Shown: positions 48,422 through 59,813, counted from the first letter of the stretch. The stretch is DNA of 64,000 nt from Straminergon stramineum (GCA_963920665.1 OY987269.1:7318501-7382500); one strand, 5' to 3'. Made by a program: numbers and translations. Notes: generated by a model not told the origin, from the sequence alone.

Positions 48422-48585
48422 TTTGTATTTCATTTGGAGAGTCGCCACCCCGGATGTTGGGGAAGGAATCATGGATAACATGCGGATGTGTTGAATTCAG
48501 GTGAAGCGGGCGAGGTGCACGGAGGATTTCTCTTCGTACTAACGTTGAACGCAAGACTGTAATCCTGCTGTAGAAGGATCTTGCC

Positions 48586-51500
48586 ATGAGTTCAAGGACG
48601 TCCAGGGGATTTCTCGCCTCAGATGACGTTCCGCAGTTGCCCTTGAGAAAGCGGCCTGGCAACTGGCTAACACCACCTGCGTCTGCTATTAGATGCGCGG
48701 GGACTTCATCTTCCATTGAAGTGGCACCAGCGAGTTCTGCATTGGTCAAGGATGATCGTGGGGCCGGTACCGAACCTGTTCGCAAGAAGAGGAAATATGC
48801 TAGGCTCGTCGTCGGGGTGAATACGGAGGAGCAGCAAGTCACTCGGGACCTTTGTGCCAGTTTCTTGGACGTGGAGTCCACGGAGTTCGGTAGTTTCGTG
48901 ACCTGGAGGAGCACCAGCAATTCTCCCAATGGCACGGATTCGCAACAGAGTGGCACGACTTCGGAAGAGGATCTGACGACACATGATGCTATTGACAACG
49001 ACTCCGCAGATACAGTCCGAAGTGCGGCTGAGCTGTTGACGCAGCTGATATGTGAGCGAAACGCTGGAAGCAGCAATGGCCAATTGCAAGGTCCAGACGG
49101 GCCGCATTCCCAAGACCCTCAGCGGCAAGCCTTGGACAACCCAATTCGCTGGGGGGTCAGGAAGAAGGTCTCGTATGAGAGTCGAAGAAGTGTGGACTCC
49201 TGCGATCTTGGTATCTGCTCTGGTTTGATACGTAATTTATCTCATGATCAAGAGAAGCCTGCTGCCAGAACGTCAGACCCGAATACTTTTCACAGTCCCG
49301 TCGCGAGTTGGGATCCCTCATCGCCCAATTTCCCTGCCTCCTCGGAACTTTACAAAAACCGGAGTTCATCCGGAGATGGCGGTGCCAGTTCCAGTCTTCA
49401 GTCTCTGGGGTCGAATTTTCAAGGATCAAGATCTGGGAGGCAGAAAAAAATATTTCCCATGACCCCGTCCTTTCCTGGAAACATTCTGAAGTTGCCGAAA
49501 GAAGTGCAGGGTCGATGGTCTTGTGAGAGGTTCGTGGACGTGCCAGTTTGAGTCCTTTAAACTGCTTGTCGATTCCGTCCACTTTGTCTGTGTCTCTGTT
49601 CGGAGGGCTTGCATTATGATTAGATTAGCGAAGATTGCTCCTTAATTTCCTGACGACTAAAAAATTTCCATTCCGATGTCCCTAGTTACTTCTAAGTAAA
49701 CTAACGAATGTTTCTATTGTCTTAGACTTACTCGATAAGTCTTAAGGTGTCGGGGGCGAATTGTCGACAACAGGATCACTGAATTCGAGAGTTGTTCAGT
49801 GTTAGTCTTCGATTCTCAAGAGGATTGACTCGATTAAGCCAGCTGAAGGGATAATAGCGAACCCAATTTGGAAACGAAGTCGATTCGACGCCTTGCTGGG
49901 CAACAATTTGCTGATATATGATATTCACTGGTCTTTTCTTAGTGGGCTTTACTACGATCCATGTCCTTCGAGCTTTGGTGCCAAATTGCCGTTCGAAATG
50001 ACCACTTGGTGGGCTTTGCGTTTTGTCCTCTGAAGGTACCAGTGGAACTGAAAATCTGGTTTATACTGCATCCTAAGAAGAAGATTATACTGCCGCAGGT
50101 ACAAAATCGCTCAGCTGAAGCTCATCGAAATCATGCATGAGCGAAAGGCTGCCCCAGGAAGACCCATTCTGAGACCTGCGTTACGTGAGGAAGCACGAAA
50201 ACACATTGGCGACACTGGATTACTTGATCACCTACTGAAACACATGACGGATACAGTAGTCAATACCGGTGAACGATTTCGTCGCAGACACAACTCGGAG
50301 GGGGCAATGGAATATTGGCTCGAGCATGCCAGCCTCATGGAATTGCGAAAAGCAGCTGGAGTCGAGGATCCGTCATGGATTCCTCCCGCGGGATGGAAAG
50401 TGGGGGACAAGCTGCCCGACCGAAACTGGCAATTGAATCGTGGCATGACTTCTGCCGAAGCTGCTGAGATGAAGAAATTGAAGGAGACAGTGGAGAGACT
50501 GAAAAGGTATGTGTATGGGCTGCCACCATTCTTTCTGCTGCTGTCATTCTGTGACATCGAATTATCAATTGACAACGTGGAGCTGTGGTTCAGTGAAATG
50601 AAGGTTCTTTGTGGGAGTATCACCGCATCCAACCAGAGGGGTGCGTTACCCAGCCTAAGTATCTCCTACGAGGAACCGTTACGTGTGCCTGAAAGAGCCG
50701 AAGAGGAGGGGAATCCGATTCAGGTGAGTTTGGTAATGCTGAATGATCGAGGTTGATTCGATCATAAATTAAGCTTGCTTGATATCAGGACTGACCTTTA
50801 GAACCTTCGAGACCAGATGAATATGTAATTTGTGACAAGATGTAGAATCAGTTACGAAAGATCTGCTTAATATTAATATGCTTGAACTTGTTACCCTGGT
50901 GCAATCGCTTGGATTAAGCTGGCTTAATGCATACTGATCAATTCAACAGACTGAGGGACTATCCTGAACCAGCCCACTGTTAAATTCATGTCATGATGTG
51001 AGCGATTTGACATTGGAACTCTGCATTTTCTGGACAGGACTCGATTCAAATGGATCTGAGTCAATTAAAAAGCGGTATCACCAGCATGGAGCATACATGT
51101 CACGAGGAACTCAAATCAGGGTGAGACTAATTTAATTACTCGAAGCAATTGGGATTGATTCACCTGTAGCAAGATTCCAACCGTTCTGAACATCATCAGG
51201 CTGGGGACCAGTCCTCGGCAGGAACATCCAGCGTGTGACCGAAATTTTTTGCGTAATAATTTATGGGCGCAGGGTCGGTTTAATAATAACAGCTCTTTAA
51301 GTAGTGTTAAATTAATTGACTTACACACCCGTAGTATCGACCGCTGCACAACTGAGGTCAACGGCATTCCACGTTTCATTGGTTCTTCCCATTTCTATGT
51401 ACTGACTGCTAGATCGAATCTTCGTAAAATGGCAGCGCCAACATGGGCATCACGATGGAGAGGCCTCAAAATCTCGTAAGCGCAGTGGCAAAGACACATG

Positions 51501-52936
51501 AGGTACGAGATTTCATCATTATTGATCATGCTCCTATTTTGTCCTGGCCTGAGTACGTAAGTGAAAACACAGTAAGGGGGGTCTCAAGTGCGTGGTCGTC
51601 TTCGTTTAAAATCATTTGTGCTTCCTTCTTGATGCAAACACTCTGCTGTGCAGGTGACACCACAGAATAGTGCTCAGCATTGTGGAATGGAGTGCCGACA
51701 GGATAAAAAACCACTGAAGGAAATTGGTTCATCGTCTGGCAACCAACATGACCTCGAAAGTGAGCTCCAAGATGTTCGCAAGACTGTGGCTATGATGCAG
51801 GTAGATTTTTTTTGAGTAAGGGATTCCCGCTTATCGTATTGCATCAGCTCGAAAACCCTGACCATGATTTCAATGTGAAGCTGAAAGGCCAGAAAATGGA
51901 TTCAGAAATGCAGTTATAATGTGGAGGTACATTAATTTTAAAGTCATCTCTTCGATTTGCTCTGAATCGTACATTTCCTGAAGCTTTAAGGACTCAGATT
52001 GCTTAATTACATCTACTGCAGGTGGACGTCAGCCACGTTATAAATGAACTTGGAAATGTGCCACCCATAAAGGCAAAACCGACGAGATATCAATTGGATC
52101 CTGCGAACGTTATGCCCCTCGTGCTCTCAGCGGGTGATGAAACCGGTGCCGTCACTCAAGGACGGTCACCTGAATCTCAACCTTCCGACACATCGAAGCC
52201 GGTACTCCGTGTATCCGTGATTTCAAAGCAAGATACTTCTATGAGACAGTGTTCGAATGCAAGCCGTAGCAGTAACGGAGGTTATACGTTGGGTCATTCG
52301 GTTCCATATACAGAAGGACTTTCACAGGCTCTGTCGAACTACAATCTTGTGAAACAACCAGAGCATTTGAATGAGAAAAAGAAAACCTCGGAGAGCACGA
52401 TGATAACACAAGATGGTAGGCCGCCTGTCACGTTTCTTAGTCGAGCGCAGAATTTCAAGCCCATATTTACAAGTCAGCCCACCGGATTCACCATTTGCCG
52501 TCCGCCATGGAGTTTTCTATGGCCCAGCTTGCATAATGTCACTCAAGTCATGCCGACGAACAATCTTTCCATGTCTCGGCGAGAGCAGACAGAGAACTTG
52601 CGGGTACTCGAAGGTGGCTCTGGGGATGTTTCATTGGGGATACCGATGTCTTCACCGATGGCCTCTGTAAACCATTCTAACAGGTCTATTGCGGAATCGA
52701 AAGTCGCCGCGACTATGGCGACGATGTTTGGTTGCATGACCACGACACCTCAGTTTTCTTTGCCAACGCTACCTCTGATGACCAGAGAAGTCGACAAGGC
52801 GGGCGACAAGGACAGAAGTAGCTTAGGGCAATGCAGCTTCTCAGCCGCGGAACAATCCGACCCAGCGCTCTCCCTGTCGTTATCTCTTTCGGTATCTCCC
52901 GGAATTTCCCATGGCATCAGACCCACTCTGCACTAA
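48586..52936 (+). CDS. DYAD/AMEIOTIC1 (SWITCH1)-like meiotic protein, copy B, intact
   Basis: Exons 48586-49529, 50099-50506, 50594-50723, 51038-51120, 51436-51502, 51654-51800 and 52022-52936 join with consistent phases into 897 aa. An in-frame TAG at 48571 precedes the ATG. Residues 66-70 are RKKRK, a likely nuclear signal, and RWGVRKKVSYESRR is a second basic motif. The conserved DYAD core runs about 308-425 (RWSCERYKIAQLKLIEIM, PILRPALREEARKHIGDTGL, GWKVGDKLP). Helical, probably coiled-coil segments follow (MKKLKETVERLK; DLESELQDVRKTV). The C-terminus has LSLSLSL (about 876-882), an EAR-like repression motif. Family members act in the nucleus at meiotic entry and antagonise cohesin release in Arabidopsis. 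It is the better candidate for the working copy of the pair. The exact role in this plant is inferred. Confidence 0.8.
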
Positions 52937-53886
52937 CAGAAGTCTCTCTGAATGCAACTACCATCCTGTCGTCGTGCAACATGCACTTCATTGGCTGTGG
53001 CGGTGATAGCTCTTCATACTCCACGCTCGTGATTCTTGGTTTTTCGTAGCTGTGATTATCCTTGTAACAGGTACTTCGATCTGGTGAATAACAGACTAAG
53101 CATCAGACTTCTGCTCTTTTCTGCATGTAGATACATCCATTGATTTTTCTCAGACTAATCTTTCATTCGTCTTTTATTCTCTCGGTTCCGCTCACACAGA
53201 ATGGATCGGATGGACTGTGCACTCTTTACTGATACTTGTTGTCATTTCCTTTTATTACTGATCGATATCCAGACAAGACCTTGAATGAGTCATGAAGTTG
53301 ATCAGGAGAGTCCAGAGAAGCTGTGCCTGTAACGTCGCAAGTGTACACAGAACGAGATTGATCAGTGCAGTCTAGTTGAATGGATCATGAGTGCAAAATT
53401 TTGTCTGAGAAGCAGCACTTCGAATTCTCACTCATTCGACATGCTTTCTCGTTCTCCAAGGGTGATATTGGATTTGACTAAATTTTTCAATCTTGGATGG
53501 AAAGCTGCCTAATTCTCTCCTGGACATCGAAGATGCACTTTTGAGAGAAAATGAAACCTAATAATTGAGAATTATTTTCAACCCTTTCACTTGGATTTAG
53601 GCATGAATGCATGATCATGTTAATCTTTTTAACTAATACATTCAAGCACAATATCACTGATTCCGCCGTTTCCTTTCTTCCATGTTCTTTTTTGTCCTCA
53701 GAAACGTACGCATTAGTGTTCCATGACCAGTTTCAAAGCTGTCCGTCGCCACGGGATACCGAGTTCTGTTTTTTCCCTCAGAAATCTAAGTTCGTTTTCT
53801 CATGAATTCTTCTGATTTCTGTATTTTCAAACTTCTATTTCAAGAATTTGTAATTGGTTAGCACCTATTACTGTACTGGTTTACTT

Positions 53887-54178
53887 AATTTCTTTAAATT
53901 GGCGATATTCAAAATACTTTTCGCACATTTCCCCAAACATACCCCCAACCAAATCGTATGGTTCATGTAATTCTTCTCGTGAAGTTGTGAAGTCGGGGAT
54001 CCTTTCCAAGGTCTACTTTTTTTCGTTAAATTGGCAGTATTCCGACCAACACTTTGGCACATTTCACGAAATATGCTCTGAAAGATAAATCCATACCTAT
54101 CCTAGACCTTTATGGGCATGTGACAAGTCACAATTTTTGAGACCAGAATCTTTCCAAATTACCAATTTAACGAAATTG
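53887..54178. mobile_element. GGCGGTATT-family MITE, copy M3, at the outer edge of arm B
   Basis: Left AATTTCTTTAAATTGGCGAT and right ACCAATTTAACGAAATTG pair as inverted ends; an internal TCGTTAAATTGGCAGTATTC near 54.03 kb is another copy of the end. It starts about 10 bp beyond the last sequence shared by the two arms. Confidence 0.5.
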
Positions 54179-54190
54179 ACGTTAAAATTT

Positions 54191-54556
54191 TTTGCAACAA
54201 GTTTGCAAAACGTATTTTCAATGGCTCCCAAAAGACTATGAGTTTAAAGCATTGCGCCAAATCCACACAAAACTATTCCAAAATAATTGATGATGTGTTG
54301 CAACCCCTACTTCAATAATTCTTGTCTATTGTAGTGCTAGCGCCTGGTCCCAACCTTGACACTTCCTGAAAGGTTTGCAACAAGTTTGCAACACTTTGGC
54401 AATGGTTTACAGTAGTCCATAGATTTTAAGGCAATCCAAAGAGCTCACACAAAATCCATTGCAATTCAAAATAATTGATAATGGTTTGCAACCTCGGCTT
54501 ACTCCATGTTGCCATAGAGCTAGCGTCCGCTCACACAATTGGCACTTCCCGAAAGG
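54191..54556. repeat. 183-bp tandem duplication overlapping the 3' end of the receptor kinase
   Basis: TTTGCAACAAGTTTGCAA starts at 54191 and 54374. The second unit includes the last 37 nt of the kinase ORF; the first contains a diverged copy of that tail, still with a TAG at the same place (GCGCTAGC on the minus strand). The units are roughly 70% alike, so the event is old. Confidence 0.6.
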
Positions 54557-57500
54557 TTTGACGAGAGAGACGATGAGACATAACTGGAAGATGTCGACGG
54601 CTCTGAATTCCTCGTAAACAGAGGCACAGACGATCTTGCATATAATGGCTGCATTTCAGGCAACTCCGGCAACGCCATATCCATTATCTCCGAGGAAGAC
54701 TGAAACCAATGATTCACCAAACGCAGCGACGGGCGATGGTAGGGATCCGGCAAACAACACAACAATCCCACTTTCAACACGCTTTCAGGCAACATCCCAG
54801 GATCCTCCAGCTCCAGCTCCCGCTCTTCCTCGTCATGGATCCCCTGGTTCCCCGCCTGGTTGCCCGCCTTGTTGTTACGTGGATACCCCAATCGTGGATC
54901 CACCACGGATTCTAAGCTTCCACTTTCATGCGCTCGCCACACGCTGTCCACCAACACCTCCAACCCTTCTCCGTCCTGCGTCCGCAAGGGTTTCCTGCCT
55001 GTGACGACTTCCAGAGCTAACACGCCGAACGCGTACACGTCAGTTTCTTTCGTGGCTTTGCCCGTGTCTAGCATCTCCGGAGCCATGTAGCCCCAGGTGC
55101 CAGCCACCATGGTCGTCTTCCCCTTGCGACGGTGGTCGACTAAGCGAGCCAGGCCGAAGTCGCCGAGGTACGAGTTGAAGTCGGCGTCGAGGAGGACATT
55201 GGCGGATTTGATATCGCGGTGGAGAACACATTTCATGCCGTCTTCGTGTAAGTACTCCAGTCCAGATGCGACGCCTGCGTGGATGCATACAAACCATTGA
55301 TGGCAGGGTTATGTGAAACGCAAGATTTATTTAAGAGAATGACGCTACTAGAATGCAAGCCCTTTAGCACTGTTTAGTAGCTGATAGCACTCAATACATG
55401 ATTCCAAAGTTGGCAGTCATTCAACATTTCTAATAAACATGGCTTTCGTACAAACCGTGGCAGGGTTAAGTGAAACGCATTCCAAGTTGTAAGAGAATGA
55501 AAGTTACAAACCCCTGCAAACATGAGGATACTTAGGCTGCCAACAAGACAAAGTAGCGGTTATAACATATCCTCAATGATGCTACATGAATTCAACCCCT
55601 TTCGCAACGTTTTGACGCTGCTGCTGACGCTCAGATGACATTCACCGTTTTGGATTCCAAAGACGATATTCAACGTTTCTAATAAACAATATTTATAGGG
55701 AACAACGTTTTGGAGCATGTGTGCCAGCTGAAAAATGTTGCATGTTTGCTTAAGCATGTGCCAAAATCTGCATGTTTCCTGAAATATATGGCTCGAGCAT
55801 GTACTATGTATGGCTAGCTAGCTAAAAACGTTGCTGAAAAGCGTCGCTAAATTCTTCAAATTCTAGAAGTGTGAAACTTACGAACTCCTGTACACATGAG
55901 GCATGATAGATATACTGCACAACAGGAAGTAACGGTTGCAACATATCATCAAGTGAACTGGTTAATAGCGGTTCGGTAATTTACCTTAATTGAACTCATG
56001 GTCTATTGCAAGCCGGGCCAATGCAAAAGTAAGCCTCTAACTCGATGCAAAAGTCTTGGGCACGGAACCAATGCATATCATTGTCCAAACTGTTGCAAAT
56101 AATTAATATTGCAATCACAAATAGTTCCAAACACGATGCACAATATTGAACTAAACCATTGCAAAACTATCAATAGAATTTTGACAATCAAGGTACAACC
56201 GTAACGGATCTTTCGTTCAAACGGCGGTATTCCACAAACTTGGCACTTTGAGGTTCAGACCGCGCGATCTGAAATGTATGCCCATCCTATATTTCAGACC
56301 GTGCGGTCTGAAATCTACCCCAGTCCTAGAAAATAAATGGAAAAATGGCGTATGAATACCGCCATTATAACGAAATTTTTCCAACGTTGCAAAAATGAAC
56401 TCAGTCTTCAGTCCTAGTGCTGCAAACGTAAGCTGTATGAGGCGAACATAAGAAAATAAAACATGAGAATGCGCGAATTCAAGACGCGTTGGCGACTGCC
56501 AACAGGTGAAATTCTTTTGGAGTCTGGGCTGGATTCGAGATGCTTTGGTTTTGGAAAGAGAGTAATAGGTAATTTCATTAAAATGGCGGTATTATTCCGC
56601 CATTTTTGACATATTCCGTGTCATTTTAATGGAATGTCATGCAATTTTTAACATATTGTGCACCATTTTAATGGAATGTTGTGCCATTTCACCGTAATAC
56701 CGCCATTTTAATGAAATTCACCGTAGTAGCAGTCACGTTACCCTAGCTGCGGGCGTATTCTTGACTGGCTTCAGGGATGGGTGCATTGTGAGTCACTTTA
56801 ACGAAATTGAGGTTTAATTACTCACATGAAACTCGTTTAGATTAAAGATTGAAAAGAGTAGAAGGGAAGAAGGGGATTCAAGCGAAGCATTTTGAGATCT
56901 CATGACAGAGAGAAGCAAGGGGTAGTGTTTGGAACTATACCTGCGAGAATGGCTCGTCGCACATCCCAGTTGAGCTCCCCATCTGGATGCAACCACTTAT
57001 TAAGACTCCCATTGCACATAAACTCGTACACCAGAAACATCCCATCCGCGCTACAGCTCCACCCCCGCAATTGCAACAAATTCCGGTGCCTCGTCTGCCT
57101 CAAGGTCCTCACTTCCGCAAGAAAACTCTCTTCGCCCGCGTGCTCCTCATCATCCTTAATACGCTTCACAGCCAACAACCCCCCCGACGGCAACGTCCCT
57201 TTGTACACATCCCCATAACCCCCACTAGAAAGCTTCTCACTCGCACTAAAACCCTTCGTCATCTCACTAAGCTCCTTGAAAGTGTAAGACCGCGACTCAT
57301 CGGGAAAGGAATGCAACGGCAGCTCGTGGAAAGCCATTGCTTTCCCCATCTTGCGGTGGATCCAACCGAAGTACACAAGGATTCCTGCAACCAGAAGTCC
57401 TGCTAGTGCCCCTGCCGAAACTCCACCAATTAAACTAAGTGAAGTTTTGGATCCAGGTTTCGATGTTATTGTTAGTGTGGAGATTCCAGTACTCGCAAAT

Positions 57501-58396
57501 TCCCAAGCCCAGATCGTGTGAACTTCCTTTCCGCCGCCTGTGCTGCCAATGAAACCCACGTACATCTCCTCGTCCAACGTGGTATCAAGACGCAAGTTGG
57601 GGTAACTTATGGCTGGAACAGTAGGCTTCGCTACACCAGAGCCATTGCGAAACCAGACTTGCAGCGTCTGATTCGCACTGTCATAATCAATCCAAGTTGT
57701 GTACATGGCATTGGGATCCTTACAAAAAAACGCACACGTCTGATTGGTATTCGGGGGTAGGCAAAGGTCATGAGTCCTCAACGTTGCGGTGCCCACGTCT
57801 AAGCTAATGTGACTGTCACTCACGTCCGACATGAGAGGGTCGTTGTGGGAATCGATTTCCACTGCGAATAAGCGAAGATCGGCCTGTTTCCAATTCAATT
57901 CGCACAAGGAGCCACCAGCAAGGTTGCTCTCTTCCTCGCTGACAGTCGAGTTTTGGGAGAACATGAACAGCATCCCGCTCTCGCATGAGCTGGAATCCTG
58001 GTCGAAGGAAGCGAAGGAAAACGTGAAGGAAGTGTGGAAGGAAGCGACAACGCCGTTGGTTTTGTCCAAAAGTCGCACCTTGTCTGTGTATACAACGCGA
58101 CCGCAATCACCCCTGGCGGGACTGGTTTGGTTCGCAATTTGGGTGTTGAGGGCTAAATACTTCCCTTGCGCATCGATCATGGCATCTCCGGATACAAGGA
58201 ACATGGGCGCTCCTTGAGAGTTGTTGATCCCTGAGGTGGAGTTGAAGATGAAGCTGGTGTTTTGGCCTGCGACTTGAGAAATCAGCAACGTGAGGAGCAT
58301 CCCCGTCGTGGCTGCGCGAGTCCAGATCATGACGGAGACCATAGAAATCTCAACGGAACAGCTGAACAAACGAGAATAAGACGTCAAATTCATCAT
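54520..58396 (-). CDS. L-type lectin receptor-like kinase
   Basis: Exon 1 is 56941-58396 and exon 2 is 54520-55274, joined in phase 1 across a 1.67-kb GT-AG intron inside the kinase domain; 736 aa. A hydrophobic signal segment (about 32-43) precedes a legume-lectin domain at about 47-310 with AVEIDSHND and [16 protein letters not shown], many N-glycosylation sites, a transmembrane helix at about 320-345 and a kinase domain from about 373. Kinase motifs: [12 protein letters not shown] (first loop Gly is Ser), AVK with Lys411, HRD 504-506, DFG 524-526 and GTWGYMAPE. All catalytic residues are present, so it is predicted to be active. Such receptors sit in the plasma membrane and sense extracellular ligands such as eATP or wall-linked signals. 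The start is the first ATG after the TATA box; the ATG at 58342 is an alternative. A Ser-rich tail ends the protein. Confidence 0.88.
56211..56377. mobile_element. GGCGGTATT-family MITE, copy M4, in the kinase intron
   Basis: Left TTTCGTTCAAACGGCGGTAT and right ATACCGCCATTATAACGAAA form inverted ends. It carries two nearly intact family palindromes: TTCAGACCGCGCGATCTGAA (about 56254) and TTCAGACCGTGCGGTCTGAA (about 56301). It is the least decayed copy and lies within the receptor kinase intron. Confidence 0.75.
56568..56722. mobile_element. GGCGGTATT-family MITE, copy M5, in the kinase intron
   Basis: Left GGTAATTTCATTAAAATGGC and right GCCATTTTAATGAAATTCAC are nearly perfect inverted ends. 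The interior repeats CATTTTAATGGAATG. It is 190 bp from M4 in the same intron. Confidence 0.75.
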
Positions 58397-58487
58397 ATTT
58401 AAACCACCACGTTCTAGGAATCGATTCCAGTAACACCTGATCCTCTCCCAGTTCAATTCCTCCACAAAACTCACCACCTCAAACTAA

Positions 58488-58493
58488 TTTATA
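58488..58493 (-). promoter_or_regulatory. TATA box of the receptor kinase
   Basis: TATAAA on the minus strand, about 92 bp upstream of the first ATG at 58396. It predicts transcription start near 58458 and a short leader. Confidence 0.5.
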
Positions 58494-58725
58494 CACTCGA
58501 TCCATCCAATCCATCCTCCGTCCAAAGGCTTGGTCTGTTTCTCCGAACAACAGGCCCGGCTCCAGAATAGAACGGGTGACTCCGGCGTTGGTTCGGTTCC
58601 GGAACGGGCCACCGGACTGAACCCAGTCGCCTGTTCTCTCCCAAATGGAATGGGTCCCCGACGAGGGTCATGGATACACGCCTACACGGGTCCCGGACTC
58701 CCTACTGCAACTTGTTAAAAAGTTG

Positions 58726-59373
58726 TTAACCCCTAAATGCCCAAGGCACCAGATTCTGGTGTTTCGAAAACTTTGAAGTTAAGTAAAACCCAACCAAATT
58801 GTTATTAGTAGTAGTAGTTTATACTTTTGGAGAATTATTTTTGAAGTCTAGTTTTAGGATCAAAAAGTTAATCTGAAAAATAAAGGATTATGATTTTTCT
58901 ATTGAAGATTTAGTGCAAGGATGCCCATTGCAATCCTGACTTCCCGTAGTGTTGGGGGCTCTTGAAAATGAGCCTCAAATACACTAGATCTTAGAGGTAA
59001 AATCACATTAGAAATTCATTTAAAAAAATTATAGAATAGATTTTGAAAAACCATAAATTGATTAGGGTTGTGCATGTGAGGCCTTATAACCTCATATTTT
59101 TTTAGTGACCAAATTTTTAGAGTTGACATGCAAAAAGCGAATTGAAAAATTTTCACAGTTTTTACACCCTCATGATCAAACATTATAATCTTTCAATCTG
59201 TAAGTGATATTGTTATGTTTTCTTTTCCTATGTGATCTCTAACATGTCTAGTTTGAATTTGTATGGTTACAATTCAAAAGAAATTGGTACAACTTATGAA
59301 AATGTTGACTTTTTGTTCAATTTAGAGCAAATTTCAAGGAGCTCCAAATAGGCCTTGGGCATTTAGGGGTTAA
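58726..59373 (+). mobile_element. 650-bp TTAA-ended element, copy D3
   Basis: Left TTAACCCCTAAATGCCCAAG and right CTTGGGCATTTAGGGGTTAA are exact 20-bp inverted repeats with TTAA edges. Closest to D1 in sequence. It lies upstream of the receptor kinase promoter. Non-coding. Confidence 0.85.
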
Positions 59374-59575
59374 CTACAAAAAAAAATAAACTTGAAAGTC
59401 TACCATAAGGTAAACATGCCATTTATCAGACAATTCTAACAACCGGACAACGAGAATGCCAAATACCGCACAGTAACTTAAACGCACAAGATGCGAACTC
59501 CGGGAACGATCTCAATGCAATTGGATGAAACCCGTATAATCAATAAATTACAGTAATAATTGCATTGGAAAAAAG

Positions 59576-59813
59576 CCCCCCCATTGCATCAATACTGTTG
59601 CAGTACTGTTGCGATGGTTGAACAGTCCAATATAGAAATTGGACTGTCGCAATACTATATATAGTATTGCAACAGTACATTTCAGTACATTTTCTGTAGA
59701 TTTGCTGAAAATGTACTACTGCAGTACTAATGCAATTCTGTTGCAGTATTGCAACAGTCCAATTTCAATATTGGACTGTTCAACCATTGCAACAATATTG
59801 ATGCAATGGGGGG
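59576..59813. mobile_element. Foldback element with long arms (CCCCCCCATTGCATCAATA...)
   Basis: The left arm CCCCCATTGCATCAATACTG, GATGGTTGAACAGTCCAATA returns inverted at the right end (TATTGGACTGTTCAACCATT, ATTGATGCAATGGGGGG). Arms are about 85 bp. The interior has a further palindrome around 59649-59670 and repeats TTGCAGTA. Non-coding. Confidence 0.75.

Larger units (their letters stand above)
47415..53875 (+). repeat. Inverted duplication, arm B
   Basis: Plus-strand counterpart of arm A. Shared landmarks include GTGCCCACTCTCACTCT near 47.67 kb, the leader word GGTAAGGCTTGCTCGCCGCAG near 48.05 kb, all exons, and CTTCTGATTTCT at about 53.81 kb. Its two edges abut members of one MITE family (M2 and M3). 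Confidence 0.85.

Noticed and set aside
48330..49076. 248-codon minus-strand ORF, with a matching 207-codon ORF at 32464-33087
   Set aside because: It is exactly antisense to exon 1 of the DYAD gene; conservation follows from the sense strand and the exon duplication.
50228..50632. 134-codon minus-strand ORF identical in both arms (also 30897-31301)
   Set aside because: Antisense to exons 2-3, whose near-identity is explained by the sense gene and conversion.
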